Assembly (NCBI GenBank): GCA_011050085.1
Contig: DRGL01000076.1
Location: 1 to 51,693 of the forward strand
From: Pricia antarctica
Lineage (GTDB): Bacteria > Bacteroidota > Bacteroidia > Flavobacteriales > Flavobacteriaceae
DNA: 51,693 bases
Reading direction: 5' to 3'
Shown here: in pieces, positions 15,792 through 25,289 of the stretch
Layout of the letters: each line of letters opens with the position of its first letter
How positions within the stretch are numbered: the stretch's first letter is position 1
Made by a program: the position numbers and the translations under genes
The notes under the pieces: generated by a model
Database searches by the model: none
What the model was told of the DNA's origin: nothing
Seen by the model: the letters and a program-made list of their open reading frames with translations, nothing else

Positions 15792-16886
15792 TCAATCTTC
15801 CGGAAAAAGGGATGTATCCAACCCAGGAATCAGTTTTAAGGCATTTTTGTAATACACCTTTTTGAGCACCTCATCCGGTAAATTCAACCCGTACATCGCC
15901 CAAAAGGCATGGTACTTTTTGTAATACGGAAAATATTCATCATCGGTTTCTAGAATTCGGAAATAGGTTGGAAACTCCTCCGGCTGCCAACTATCTTTTC
16001 CAAATAAGATTCGGTCTTGATATTTTATGAAGAATTCTCGTGCATTTCGTGGCTGTCGTCCCAATTCCGCGATAACGGCGGCGATTCCAACGTTCATATT
16101 CGGAATCTGATTCATTAGCTCGCTCAGCTTTCCCAGATTATTGGCATACCAACCCATATGCGCATTAATAAATTGGGTCTTAGGATGCTTTTTGAACATA
16201 CGATGCTGTTCTTCGATAAGCTGTTCCCAGGGGGCGGGATCGGTATCCGTACGTTTTCTTCTGGGGTGGGTTTTTAATTCCAACCAACGTTCATTATCCC
16301 TGTCCATCGGGTCCCAAAATGATTTTGGATCAGCGGAATGAATCAGTACAGGCACACCGAGCTCACCACATTTGGCCCAAATAGCATCTAAACGTTCATC
16401 ATCGACAGCTACCCGTTTGCCATCGCTATCTATATTCCGAAGACCCAGACTTTTAAATACTTTAAGTCCTTTAGCACCATACTTAATGTCAGCTTCTAGC
16501 TGAGCTACGGCCTTTTCGGTCCATCCTTCCGAACCGACACCATCGAAATCAACATTGGCGAACACTACAAAACGATTGGGATAGCTGGCCTTTATAGTAT
16601 CGATATATTCCTTTAGACCTGCGCCTGACCCGCCGCTTAAATTGACCATAATCCCCTCGTTCAGTTTATCCATATCCGTAACCAAACCGGACAGATCTTC
16701 GGTTGACATGCTGCGTTGATGGCTGTGCACATCGACAAATGGAAATTTAGAGCTTGTCACCTCGTTAATCGGCACCACCAAAGTTGATGTGGGATTGTAA
16801 CCTTCAAAGTCCATTTCCTGGGCATTAACCAAAAATACGCACATGGTCAAGAAGGGGATAAAAAATTTAAGGAGTCTGATATTCAT
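15792..16886 (-). CDS. Exported amidohydrolase-family protein (TIM-barrel metal hydrolase)
   Basis: From the start at 16886 the protein has 364 residues and a signal peptide (MNIRLLKFFIPFLTMCVFLVNAQ). The metal-hydrolase barrel of the amidohydrolase-2 type begins with FPFVDVHSHQRS, the beta-1 metal motif, and continues with VLIHSADP, FINAHMGWY and a C-terminal aspartate in LFGKDSWQP, the standard order His-x-His, His, His, Asp. Enzymes of this group decarboxylate or hydrolyse small aromatic or lactone substrates. It begins 10 bases after the MobA-like gene and so appears to be part of the molybdenum hydroxylase operon, which suggests it acts on the oxidised product. That link is inference. 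Confidence 0.85.
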   Translation of the reverse strand: MNIRLLKFFIPFLTMCVFLVNAQEMDFEGYNPTSTLVVPINEVTSSKFPFVDVHSHQRSMSTEDLSGLVTDMDKLNEGIMVNLSGGSGAGLKEYIDTIKASYPNRFVVFANVDFDGVGSEGWTEKAVAQLEADIKYGAKGLKVFKSLGLRNIDSDGKRVAVDDERLDAIWAKCGELGVPVLIHSADPKSFWDPMDRDNERWLELKTHPRRKRTDTDPAPWEQLIEEQHRMFKKHPKTQFINAHMGWYANNLGKLSELMNQIPNMNVGIAAVIAELGRQPRNAREFFIKYQDRILFGKDSWQPEEFPTYFRILETDDEYFPYYKKYHAFWAMYGLNLPDEVLKKVYYKNALKLIPGLDTSLFPED

Positions 16887-16896
16887 TTTATAAGAT

Positions 16897-17499
16897 TTAA
16901 CTGGAAGTATTATGTAAATCCTCATAATCGGATTTGGTATCTATATCACGCGTTTTGAGCCCGGGTTCTAGCACTAAGAAATTTTCTTTAGGATTATTTA
17001 TAATTGTCTTGGCCCCATAATCATCATCTAATGTCAATAATTCTTCGAAATAGGATTTAGGGAACAAAGCTGGTACTCCTGCTTTGTTTTTATACGCTGT
17101 AGCAACCCCTTTAGCATTTGTATTGTATGCGGAAAGCATGATATTCAAATAGGCCGTATCAATCAAGGGTTGGTCGGCAAGCAGAACTAAAATTGCTTCC
17201 GTGTTAGGCTGCGACTGCAAAATAAATTTTGTCCCACAGGCAATTGAACTTCCTAGACCTAATTGCCATTCGGTATTTTCAACAGTATGAATATTGGATT
17301 GAACTATTTGCTTTTTAATAATGGCCGCATTGGCACCTAATACCACGGTTACGCTATTGGTTCCGCAAGCTTTGGCAGTTTGTATTGCATTTCCCAATAA
17401 CGTAGTATCTTCCCAAGGCAATAGCTGCTTCGTCTCACCCATGCGCGATGATGCGCCCGCCGCCAAAATCAAAATACCTATATTTTTTGAAGCAGCCAT
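16897..17499 (-). CDS. Molybdenum cofactor cytidylyltransferase-like NTP transferase (MobA/MocA type)
   Basis: This is a nucleotidyltransferase of about 200 residues with the signature LAAGASSRMGETKQLLPW and the metal-binding LLADQPLID. Homologues next to XdhC convert molybdopterin to the cytosine dinucleotide form used by hydroxylases of the xanthine dehydrogenase family. Its ATG at 17499 shares one base with the TGA stop of XdhC (TGATG), a layout typical of translational coupling. A TTG codon one residue upstream could also be read as a start, but ATG is preferred. The C-terminal GAKTIINNPKENFLVLEP is the usual family end. Together with XdhC it should mature the IorAB-like enzyme encoded upstream. 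Confidence 0.87.
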   Translation of the reverse strand: MAASKNIGILILAAGASSRMGETKQLLPWEDTTLLGNAIQTAKACGTNSVTVVLGANAAIIKKQIVQSNIHTVENTEWQLGLGSSIACGTKFILQSQPNTEAILVLLADQPLIDTAYLNIMLSAYNTNAKGVATAYKNKAGVPALFPKSYFEELLTLDDDYGAKTIINNPKENFLVLEPGLKTRDIDTKSDYEDLHNTSS

Positions 17500-18509
17500 C
17501 AACTATGAATGCTTCCTGACTTATTTTTAAGCATCATTGGTTTTTTGGAACGGGTTACCGAAAGTATCTCTGAAATAATAGCCAATGCAATCTCTTGGGC
17601 GGACTCGGCACCAATGTTAAGTCCTGCAGGACCGTGAATGGCATCGATAAAAACATCATCCACTTTGGGGTGACGCTCAAGAAAATCTCCCAAAATCCTT
17701 TCGCGACGACGTGAGGGACCTAAGATGCCGAGATAAACGGGACGTACATTTCTTAACGCCAGCAGATATTTAAGATCCCGTACATAACTATGGGTCATTA
17801 TCAACACGGCCGTTTGGTCGTCTATAGTATCCACCGAAAGCATTTCTGGCTCAACGGCCATAAAATTATGGGCACCTGGAAAATCGGATATTTCCTTTTC
17901 TTCAGATGCCGCGGCAACAATCGTAACTTCCCATCCGGTAATGGATGCAAAAAGGCATAATTGTACGGCGTCATGTTCGGCACCCACAATGATTAGCTTG
18001 AAGCAGGGCTTCATTTCCTGCTCGAAAATCTCAACTTTACCATTGTTTTCGAACTCCCGGCGTACTGGAAACTCTGTATCGTTCATTCGAAAAAAAGTGC
18101 CGTACGCCAAATCAACATCTTCGAGTTTTGAAAAGTGGGAGGTGGCCAGTATATCCACACGATTTTGTAGTACCGCTTCGAAAGCTTTTAAAAACGATGG
18201 TTCGGGTTGAAATGGTTCAATCAAAATGTATAAGATTCCTTCACAGCCCAATCGATATCTACCGTCATATGTCATCATTTTCGGTACACCGTCTGAAAAT
18301 ACGCTAAGGGCTTGTACAAAAATCTCTTTTTCGACACAACCCCCACTTACTGCTCCGATACTCTTACCATCTTCGCGAATAAGCATCCGCACTCCTGGTC
18401 TACGATACGAAGAACCCTCTAAAGCAACGACCGTCGCGAGGACGGTCTTTAGCTTTTTGTTGGCGGCTACTTTATAGCCTTGCATTATCTTTTTGAGTTC
18501 GTGAATCAT
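17499..18509 (-). CDS. XdhC/CoxI-family molybdenum hydroxylase maturation protein
   Basis: The N-terminal XdhC_CoxI domain shows ALEGSSYRRPGVRM and SGGCVEKEI, with the conserved cysteine. The C-terminal XdhC Rossmann-like domain carries KLIIVGAEHDA and YLGILGPSRRRERIL. XdhC binds molybdenum cofactor, supports its sulfuration and hands it to the hydroxylase. I place the start at 18509 (MIHELKKIMQGYK), preceded by a GAGAG-like stretch; an in-frame ATG at 18536 would add nine residues. It lies 167 bases after the IorB-like gene and is coupled to the MobA-like gene. The pairing fits a dedicated maturation set. Confidence 0.88.
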   Translation of the reverse strand: MIHELKKIMQGYKVAANKKLKTVLATVVALEGSSYRRPGVRMLIREDGKSIGAVSGGCVEKEIFVQALSVFSDGVPKMMTYDGRYRLGCEGILYILIEPFQPEPSFLKAFEAVLQNRVDILATSHFSKLEDVDLAYGTFFRMNDTEFPVRREFENNGKVEIFEQEMKPCFKLIIVGAEHDAVQLCLFASITGWEVTIVAAASEEKEISDFPGAHNFMAVEPEMLSVDTIDDQTAVLIMTHSYVRDLKYLLALRNVRPVYLGILGPSRRRERILGDFLERHPKVDDVFIDAIHGPAGLNIGAESAQEIALAIISEILSVTRSKKPMMLKNKSGSIHS

Positions 18510-18676
18510 TATTTCTCTCGGTTCATTGGTATTCAATTTGCACCTGATTCAAAATTCAGGATTTAAATTTAAGTTGGGGCAATTAATGCAATTGAATGTC
18601 GAATCTGCAATAACAAACCTATCAAGCTAGCTGATCAATTGCCATTTAATTTTATGTGTCGAAACACCATGGAATG

Positions 18677-20911
18677 CTATCCCAAAATCTTTTCATTGGG
18701 AACTTTCCAAAAATCAGGGTCTTCCATAAAGGGTTGTTTATAAATCCGTTTTCCTGTTGCAGCCTTGAGCGCGTTTGATACGGCACCGCCTGCAGGTGGA
18801 AGCGCAGGTTCTCCCAATCCGGTCGGAGCAAGTTCATTTTGTATCATGTAGGCGTCTACTATTGGGGCCTCTTTCATACGTATCAATCGATAGGTATCAT
18901 AGTTGTTGGAAGTAGGCTCACCGTTCTTGAATCCGAATTGTCCGTACATGGCATGTCCGACACCATCGATAACGCCCCCAACAATCTGGTTCCTCGCGCC
19001 TAATGGATTGATAACGATGCCGCAATCGACTACACAGGTCACTTTTTTCACTACGGGCATCCCGTTTTCAATCTGTACATCGGCCACTTCGGCTACATGC
19101 GAATTATGGCAATAATAAGCAACCACTCCCTGATATGTTCCCTCGGGAGCCTTACCCCATCCGGATTTATCGACGGCCATTTTCAACACGGCTTGCAAGC
19201 GTTCGGGATCATATTCGATGCGTTCATCGGTATTACCTTTTACTTTTTCTAGAAGGTCTAAACGCAGTTGCACCTTATCAACCTCCATAGCTTCAGCGAT
19301 TTCATCGAAAAAGCTTTGTTCGGCATAGGCCAAGAAATTGGTGTAGGGTGCACGCCATGCTCCAGTAGTTACGTTACTGGCGTAGTTGGCTACATCTACC
19401 TTATAGTTCTCAACCGCCCCGGCAGGAAAAAAATTGGGTATTAGACCGTACATATTGCCATTAATGGCAGCTTCCTTCAGCTGATACCCGGTCAATTCCC
19501 CATCTTTTATTGCCGCTTTGATTCGATATTTGATGGCAGGCCGATACACACCGGTAGACATATCATCTTCTCGGGAGGAGACCATTTTAACGGGTTTCTT
19601 AATGGCATCGGATATTTCCGCAGCCTCATAAACGAAATCACCGTATAAACGTCGGCCGAAGCCACCGCCCATACGCGTCATTTCCAAATGGATGTCCTTT
19701 ATATCGCGCCCCAATAACTCGGCCACGGTATTTGCAGCGTCTTCCGGGGTTTGTATCGGCCCAACCAAATGCACTTTTTCTTCGGTTACATTGGCGAAAA
19801 AGTTCATCGGTTCCATACAGTTATGCGGTAGGAACGGAGATTCATAGGTTTGTTCCAAAACTTTATCGGCTTGCGTGAATGCCTTCTCAACATCTCCATC
19901 TTCCCTTAAGGTGGTAAATTCCGTACCATCCAATAACGCATTCAACTTTTTATCCTGAAATTCTGTACTTTCTAGAGCCGAAGTCTCCTTCCATTGTGCT
20001 TTAATAGCTTTTTTTCCTTTAAAAGCATCCCAAGTCGTTTTTGCAATAACCACCACTTTTTCGGTTGCGTTCATCTGAACCGTCCAATTTGTTTCTTCAC
20101 CACCTAAAAGAGCATTCATCTTTTTTCCAATGGTAATGACATCGATAACACCAGGCAGTGCCTTTGCCTCGCTCGCATCGTATGATTCAAGTTCTTGGCC
20201 AAAAGCCGGCGGACGTAGAACAGCAGCGTAAACCATGCCGTCAACTTTGTAGTCTAGTCCGAATAGTGGCTTTCCAGTAATAATTTTATCAATATCAACA
20301 TTGACCTGGTCAGTTCCTATAATTTTGAAATCTTTTGGTTCCTTGAGCTTAACATCTTTTGGTACTTCAAGCTTTGCGGCATCGTCAACCACATCACCAA
20401 AACCCAGGGTTTCCCCGGCTCCATTGGTTATAATGCCTTCACTTACCGTAAGTTCAGAAGCTTCGACGCCCCAACGGGCCGCAGCGGCATTGACCAACAT
20501 TTGGCGTGCGGTTGCTCCGGTCTGACGTAAAGGTTCATAACTAAAACGTATGGACTGGCTTCCCCCGGCAATTTGTCTAGTGTAATTTTCCGTATCGAGA
20601 ATGCCTTGCTGTACTAAAACCTTATCCCAAGCTACGCCCAATTCTTCAGCGATAATCATAGGCATGGCCGTTTTGACACCTTGACCGATTTCTGGGTTGG
20701 GAGAAAAGATGGTAACCGCCCCGTTTTTCGCAATTTTAATAAAGGCATTAAAATCATTATAATTTAAATCCGCTAAATCAACCGGGGGTTTGACATCGGA
20801 TTTACAGGCCGTTAAGAGATTAAAGCCGATCAGTAATCCGCCTCCCGCTAGCGATGATGTTCGGAGAAAATTTCTTCTACTAAAAGTTAGGGAGGATGGT
20901 GTTGTTGACAT
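18677..20911 (-). CDS. Molybdopterin-binding subunit of a xanthine dehydrogenase-family hydroxylase (IorB-like)
   Basis: At 744 residues this matches the large subunit of isoquinoline 1-oxidoreductase-type enzymes, whose two aldehyde-oxidase domains are fused in one chain. The N-terminus has a twin-arginine signal (SRRNFLR) followed by NLLTACKS, so it is probably exported folded and possibly lipidated. Visible cofactor motifs are GQGVKTAMPMI, RMGGGFGRR, GAWRAPYTNF and GLGEPALPPAGGA, the last with the active-site glutamate. It is 31 bases after the [2Fe-2S] subunit. No cytochrome c subunit, common in related systems, is adjacent, so the electron acceptor is unknown. The substrate may be an N-heterocycle or aldehyde; the sequence does not decide. 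Confidence 0.92.
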   Translation of the reverse strand: MSTTPSSLTFSRRNFLRTSSLAGGGLLIGFNLLTACKSDVKPPVDLADLNYNDFNAFIKIAKNGAVTIFSPNPEIGQGVKTAMPMIIAEELGVAWDKVLVQQGILDTENYTRQIAGGSQSIRFSYEPLRQTGATARQMLVNAAAARWGVEASELTVSEGIITNGAGETLGFGDVVDDAAKLEVPKDVKLKEPKDFKIIGTDQVNVDIDKIITGKPLFGLDYKVDGMVYAAVLRPPAFGQELESYDASEAKALPGVIDVITIGKKMNALLGGEETNWTVQMNATEKVVVIAKTTWDAFKGKKAIKAQWKETSALESTEFQDKKLNALLDGTEFTTLREDGDVEKAFTQADKVLEQTYESPFLPHNCMEPMNFFANVTEEKVHLVGPIQTPEDAANTVAELLGRDIKDIHLEMTRMGGGFGRRLYGDFVYEAAEISDAIKKPVKMVSSREDDMSTGVYRPAIKYRIKAAIKDGELTGYQLKEAAINGNMYGLIPNFFPAGAVENYKVDVANYASNVTTGAWRAPYTNFLAYAEQSFFDEIAEAMEVDKVQLRLDLLEKVKGNTDERIEYDPERLQAVLKMAVDKSGWGKAPEGTYQGVVAYYCHNSHVAEVADVQIENGMPVVKKVTCVVDCGIVINPLGARNQIVGGVIDGVGHAMYGQFGFKNGEPTSNNYDTYRLIRMKEAPIVDAYMIQNELAPTGLGEPALPPAGGAVSNALKAATGKRIYKQPFMEDPDFWKVPNEKILG

Positions 20912-20942
20912 AATATCTATAATTTCGTTTACATTTTATTTT

Positions 20943-21407
20943 CTACGCCTCCATATTCCCAGCAGCAATTCCAACCGCTTTATGGATACGGTTATATGCC
21001 GCACATCGACAGATATTCCCGTGCATAGCATCTTTAATCTCTGCTTCGGTCGGGCTCTTGTTCTGCGCTAAAAATGCGGAAGCAGTCATGATTTGACCGG
21101 ATTGGCAATAGCCGCATTGGGGTACGTCGACTTCTTTCCAAGCCTTTTGTACCGGGTGGGAGCCATCTTCGGAAAGGCCTTCTATGGTGGTAATCTCCCT
21201 GTCTACGGCCGAAGCGACGGGCAAGGAGCAACTTCGTGCGGCGTTACCGTCGACATGCACGGTGCAGGCCCCGCATTGGGCAATACCGCAGCCGAATTTC
21301 GTGCCGACCATATCGAGATTATCTCTTAATATCCATAACAAAGGAGTGTCTTCGCTGGCTTCAACAGAGCGGGATTTTCCATTTATGGTCAGATTATATT
21401 TTGGCAT
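20943..21407 (-). CDS. [2Fe-2S] subunit of a molybdenum hydroxylase (IorA-like)
   Basis: This is the small electron-transfer subunit, 154 residues. Both iron-sulfur domains are complete: the plant-ferredoxin type cluster with C40, C45, C48 and C60 ([14 protein letters not shown]), and the helical domain with C98, C101, C133 and C135 (QCGYCQSGQ and [12 protein letters not shown]). It carries no signal of its own and would be exported with the Tat-bearing large subunit, as in related enzymes. It is the first gene of the operon that continues through the large subunit, XdhC, MobA-like and amidohydrolase genes. The start follows a short leader and gives the family's usual N-terminus. Confidence 0.93.
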   Translation of the reverse strand: MPKYNLTINGKSRSVEASEDTPLLWILRDNLDMVGTKFGCGIAQCGACTVHVDGNAARSCSLPVASAVDREITTIEGLSEDGSHPVQKAWKEVDVPQCGYCQSGQIMTASAFLAQNKSPTEAEIKDAMHGNICRCAAYNRIHKAVGIAAGNMEA

Positions 21408-21595
21408 CTTATATAATTTTGTTGGATTAATGGGCTAGACTACCCCAAGATTTGCTTTGAAGATATGAATAAATTTACATACCCATTATATTTTAACAAT
21501 CTTACAGACTTCAGGTTAAGCAAATTTAGAAAAGTTTCCATATGTAGTGATGATATAGGTTTTGAATTTCACCAACAGTGGTATCTTTTAGAATT

Positions 21596-23770
21596 CTACC
21601 GATTGAACCAATACGTAAATTTAAGGGTCAGTCCCCAATTCCGACCTTCGAAAGGTTCGATAAAGTAGTTGTTGGTGTAGACCAAAAAAAGATCCGACGC
21701 GGGACTATACCGCCACTGAAATCTTGAATTCAAGTTGAAGTTCTTGGTCTGCTCGTTGTATTGCAACAAATTCGCAAAAAACAGTTTATTGGTGAAGGTT
21801 ATGTCAATATCGGAACCTATCAACCAAAATTTGTTCGTATTCCAAGGAGCCGGTAATCGAATATCATTATAGTTTATGTTAGCGCTCAAACTAACATACG
21901 GCTGAAATCGGTAGCCCAATTCAGCCGTTAGGCTTGTGCGGTTGCCATTGAGATAATAACCTCCCAGGCGTCCGGCGAAGGTATACGTAAAAAGACTTTG
22001 AGGCTTTGCTATATACTCCCAGCCTATAGCGTTCCACTGATGTTCGGTTCCGACTTCAAGTTGTGCAATACCCAATCGGGTCGGGTCAAAGGGCGACAAT
22101 AATTTTACATAATCATCGGAAACAAATACCATAAGGTCACTTCGATTTCGAAAGTTCACCAAGTATTGTAAGAAGCTAGTATTATCCGTCCGACCGAAAC
22201 TTTCGTTGAAATAGTAGTTTGCATTCAATCGTGGTCCATGGCTTAGTACCATGCCGTCTTTTGGAAAGAACAAATTGCCAACATAGCCTTTAAAGCTAAC
22301 GTAACCGATTCGTGGCACATAGCCGACTTCGGCCGAATAATCGTCACTTACCCATTCTTCCTGCACCCGCCAGCTCCATTTTCGACTTTTATATTCCATA
22401 TGGGCTGCCTGGGTAATACCGCTTCCCGACTTATCGGGAGAAAAAGATTTTAAGAAAAAGGCCTTGCCGTTCCACAGGTTGTCCGAGGAAGCCAAATTGT
22501 ATTCCAGTCCTAAATTACGGTTGAATTTAGGATAAACTTCTAAGAGGGAGTCGTTTTCGCTGGGATAGTTAATGGATTGTTTGTTCACGAACAACAGGCC
22601 GATATTAGATCTACTAAAAACCTTTTTTTGCAGGGATAGTACGCCGAAATTCTGACCGGGCAAACCAGTTTCATCGATACTTGAGGTCTGTATATCCATC
22701 AAGCCAATACGCCATGTCTTACTAAGATTTCCACTGATCCTTGCCCCAGCCTGAATTGGCACTCCTAAACCGATGCGCCGAGAAAAAAAGGGACGGATGG
22801 TTTCGTATCCGAAACTGGCAAAGAGATCGCTGTTCTCTAAAAAGAACTGTCGTCTTTCAGGGAAAAATAGTTCGAATCGATCCAGATTGGTGATCTGTCG
22901 ATCTACTTCGACCTGAGAGAAATCGGGGTTAACGGTCAGGTCTAAATTGAGCGAAGAAGTAAGGCTAAACTTTACATCGCCACCTACTTTTACCTTATAA
23001 TCCGAATCGCCATCATTTTCAAGATCTTTGGCCACGCTTCCCAATACATAGGGAATGAGTGAAAAGTTCAATCCTGGTGATGGAGGAGGTGAATCCCATA
23101 CCAAGGTCCCGGTATGCGCTAAGGATGCAGTGGGCAATTGCCTAGGTATAGGGGTCCAACTTGATTTTTCGGTTGACTTCAAATCCAAACGGCTGAAATT
23201 GATACCCCATTCCGAAACCCCATCCTCATAACGAATTGACTTGAAAGGCAGGGCCATCTCGAAAACCCATTTATCATCGTCACGGGTTGTTTCGGAAATC
23301 CACTTGCTATCCCAATTTAAATCTACACTGCTGCCGTTGTACATGGTGCCGTCCCATTGGGCACCGTAGGCATTGGCGCCAAAAGAGAATCCCGTGGTCT
23401 GATTGTTAAAGGGGTCCATAAATAGCAAAAAATTATCATTTTTGCCAAAACTAAAATCCCGACGTAGCGATTCTACGTAATAATCCCCCTTCAAAGAATG
23501 ATAAAACGTAGCCAATAAATACAGGTTTTTGTCATCATAGGCCATCCTAATTTCTGTGCGCTCATTGGCTTTACCATCATCCATTGGCAAAACCATAAAA
23601 AAATCGGTAGCCACATCGGTATCCTGCCAAGCGGTATCGTCACCAATGCCATCGACAATAATAGGTGCCGAAACTTTCCGAATATTCAGACGGAACGCGT
23701 CGTTTATTTTCTGTGAAAAGCAGTTTTGAAAATTGAAGACTACTATAAGAAAGACGGTTATACGAATCAT
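21596..23770 (-). CDS. DUF5916 outer-membrane protein with N-terminal CBM9-like domain
   Basis: After a signal peptide ending near NCFSQ, residues 25-210 form a CBM9-like beta-sandwich (KVSAPIIVDGIGDDTAWQ, DKNLYLLATFY). From about 230 on the chain has alternating amphipathic strands and ends with an aromatic residue pattern (LTLKFTYWFNR), as in outer-membrane beta-barrels. This is the DUF5916 layout, common in Bacteroidota, often near transporters or peptidases and without a proven function. The 724-residue length is normal. It is divergent from the vWA lipoprotein at 23941, with a 20-base imperfect palindrome between them that might regulate either gene. Confidence 0.9.
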   Translation of the reverse strand: MIRITVFLIVVFNFQNCFSQKINDAFRLNIRKVSAPIIVDGIGDDTAWQDTDVATDFFMVLPMDDGKANERTEIRMAYDDKNLYLLATFYHSLKGDYYVESLRRDFSFGKNDNFLLFMDPFNNQTTGFSFGANAYGAQWDGTMYNGSSVDLNWDSKWISETTRDDDKWVFEMALPFKSIRYEDGVSEWGINFSRLDLKSTEKSSWTPIPRQLPTASLAHTGTLVWDSPPPSPGLNFSLIPYVLGSVAKDLENDGDSDYKVKVGGDVKFSLTSSLNLDLTVNPDFSQVEVDRQITNLDRFELFFPERRQFFLENSDLFASFGYETIRPFFSRRIGLGVPIQAGARISGNLSKTWRIGLMDIQTSSIDETGLPGQNFGVLSLQKKVFSRSNIGLLFVNKQSINYPSENDSLLEVYPKFNRNLGLEYNLASSDNLWNGKAFFLKSFSPDKSGSGITQAAHMEYKSRKWSWRVQEEWVSDDYSAEVGYVPRIGYVSFKGYVGNLFFPKDGMVLSHGPRLNANYYFNESFGRTDNTSFLQYLVNFRNRSDLMVFVSDDYVKLLSPFDPTRLGIAQLEVGTEHQWNAIGWEYIAKPQSLFTYTFAGRLGGYYLNGNRTSLTAELGYRFQPYVSLSANINYNDIRLPAPWNTNKFWLIGSDIDITFTNKLFFANLLQYNEQTKNFNLNSRFQWRYSPASDLFLVYTNNYFIEPFEGRNWGLTLKFTYWFNR

Positions 23771-23886
23771 AAAATCGACACCTTGATGAAATGAAGGGGA
23801 AAACTACGAAAATGAATGACACTCACCTTAACAATCTTTAACAATAATTGTGTATTCACGCATACGATATGTTAGAAAAGATCGTT

Positions 23887-23906
23887 GTGTTGGTTGAAAC
23901 TAACAC
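23887..23906. promoter_or_regulatory. 20-base imperfect palindrome between divergent genes, candidate operator
   Basis: GTGTTGGTTGAAACTAACAC pairs GTGTT with AACAC and GTT with AAC around a short centre, eight of ten pairs matching. It lies 35 bases upstream of the vWA lipoprotein start and 117 bases from the DUF5916 start. Confidence 0.35.
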
Positions 23907-23940
23907 GTATTCTATAACTAAACGCACTAAAACATAACTC

Positions 23941-25026
23941 ATGAAATCTTGTTTCAAACTAATAGTATTATTTTTCTCCATAAGCCTCTTCATCTCTTGC
24001 GGCAACGCGGACGATGATGTTAATTTTGGTCTTAATACGGGCGGCGACCTCGGTGAGGGCGCACCGGTGGACGAATGTCTAGACCTCGGCGAAAATGAAC
24101 TTGTTTTGTCCATTCAGGATCAGTACACCACCGAACCAGGAAAAGTGTCGGTATTCTTTAAAGTTTCTGATTTAGACGGAAAACCTGTTCCTGGACTCAC
24201 AGCGGATGAATTTACTATCTATGAACAAGGTCAAAACGATGCTTGTTTCAATACCATATCAAAATCGGAAGCAAATTCACGAATCTCACCAAATTCTCAG
24301 ATTTTCAGTAACAATACGCTATTGGTACTCGATTTGAGCGCCAGTGTACTAACTACGAGCTTAGAGGAACTGAAGACGGCTAGTGCCAGTTTTGTACAAA
24401 ACGTAATGCCTGTGACCACAGATGAATCTTTTAAAATGGCTATTTATTGGTTCGATGGAGAAGATATCTTGCATGAATTGAATCCATTGACAGCGGATAA
24501 AGCTGAACTTACCGCGGCCATTGAAAGTATTACCGTAAATATTAGTGAAGATGTTTCAACGGATTTGTATGGCGCGGTCATCAGATCTACCGATATTGCC
24601 TCAGCACTTTTGGCACAGAGTACGGAAGGAGAAAAAATTGGTGCGGCATCGGTGGTCATATTTACCGACGGTACAGATCAAGCCTCTAGATATACTTTAG
24701 ATGCAGCACAGAGGAAAGTAGATACCGCCAATCCGAATATATCTTTCTTTACGATAGGACTCGGAGGCGAGATAGATACCCAAGTATTGACGGATATCGG
24801 AAAGACATCAAGTGTGGTTGCAAATAACAAGGAAGAGCTCGAAACGACTTTCAATAATATATCGGAATTAGTATCCCGTCGTGCCAGTAGTTTTTACCTT
24901 TTCGAATATTGCAGTCCGAAACGTAGTGGAGACAATAATTTAGCCATACAAGTCAGAACAGATGGGGCTCAAGGTGCGGTACAGACCAAGTTTAACGCCA
25001 ACGGATTTTCAGGTGGTTGTGAATAG
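23941..25026 (+). CDS. vWA-domain lipoprotein
   Basis: This 361-residue lipoprotein has a lipobox at SISLFISC (cysteine 20). A short acidic linker leads to an Ig-like strand-rich part (VFFKVSDLDGKPVPGLTADE) and then a von Willebrand factor A domain from about residue 125. The metal-adhesion site DLSAS (D131, S133, S135) is intact, with IFTDGTDQ at about 240 as the further MIDAS aspartate. The protein probably binds a partner at the cell surface or in the periplasm through a metal ion; the partner is unknown. A strong terminator follows at 25064-25096, so it is transcribed alone. The OmpA/MotB remnant lies just downstream. Confidence 0.9.
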   Translation: MKSCFKLIVLFFSISLFISCGNADDDVNFGLNTGGDLGEGAPVDECLDLGENELVLSIQDQYTTEPGKVSVFFKVSDLDGKPVPGLTADEFTIYEQGQNDACFNTISKSEANSRISPNSQIFSNNTLLVLDLSASVLTTSLEELKTASASFVQNVMPVTTDESFKMAIYWFDGEDILHELNPLTADKAELTAAIESITVNISEDVSTDLYGAVIRSTDIASALLAQSTEGEKIGAASVVIFTDGTDQASRYTLDAAQRKVDTANPNISFFTIGLGGEIDTQVLTDIGKTSSVVANNKEELETTFNNISELVSRRASSFYLFEYCSPKRSGDNNLAIQVRTDGAQGAVQTKFNANGFSGGCE

Positions 25027-25063
25027 GAACATTTTTAGTTGATTCAAAGAGTATAATTGGTTT

Positions 25064-25096
25064 AAAAGGAAGATGTAACTCATCTTCCTTTTTTTA
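25064..25096 (+). terminator. Rho-independent terminator after the vWA gene
   Basis: AAAAGGAAGATG pairs with CATCTTCCTTTT around the loop TAACT, and the stem runs into a T tract. It begins 38 bases after the vWA stop codon. Confidence 0.85.
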
Positions 25097-25289
25097 TGTC
25101 CTATAATCATAGTTTCACCATTGTGAAATTACCTGTTTCCACTAAAAAATTAATGCCTTTCTTATTACATAGAACTTTCCTATCAATAATCTGAGTTAAC
25201 CGAAACCACCAAACTTAGCAGTGCTTTAACATCTTTTCGGGGGAAGTCACCCGTAAATCAGGGGAATCGATTTATCCATCAATACCGCA

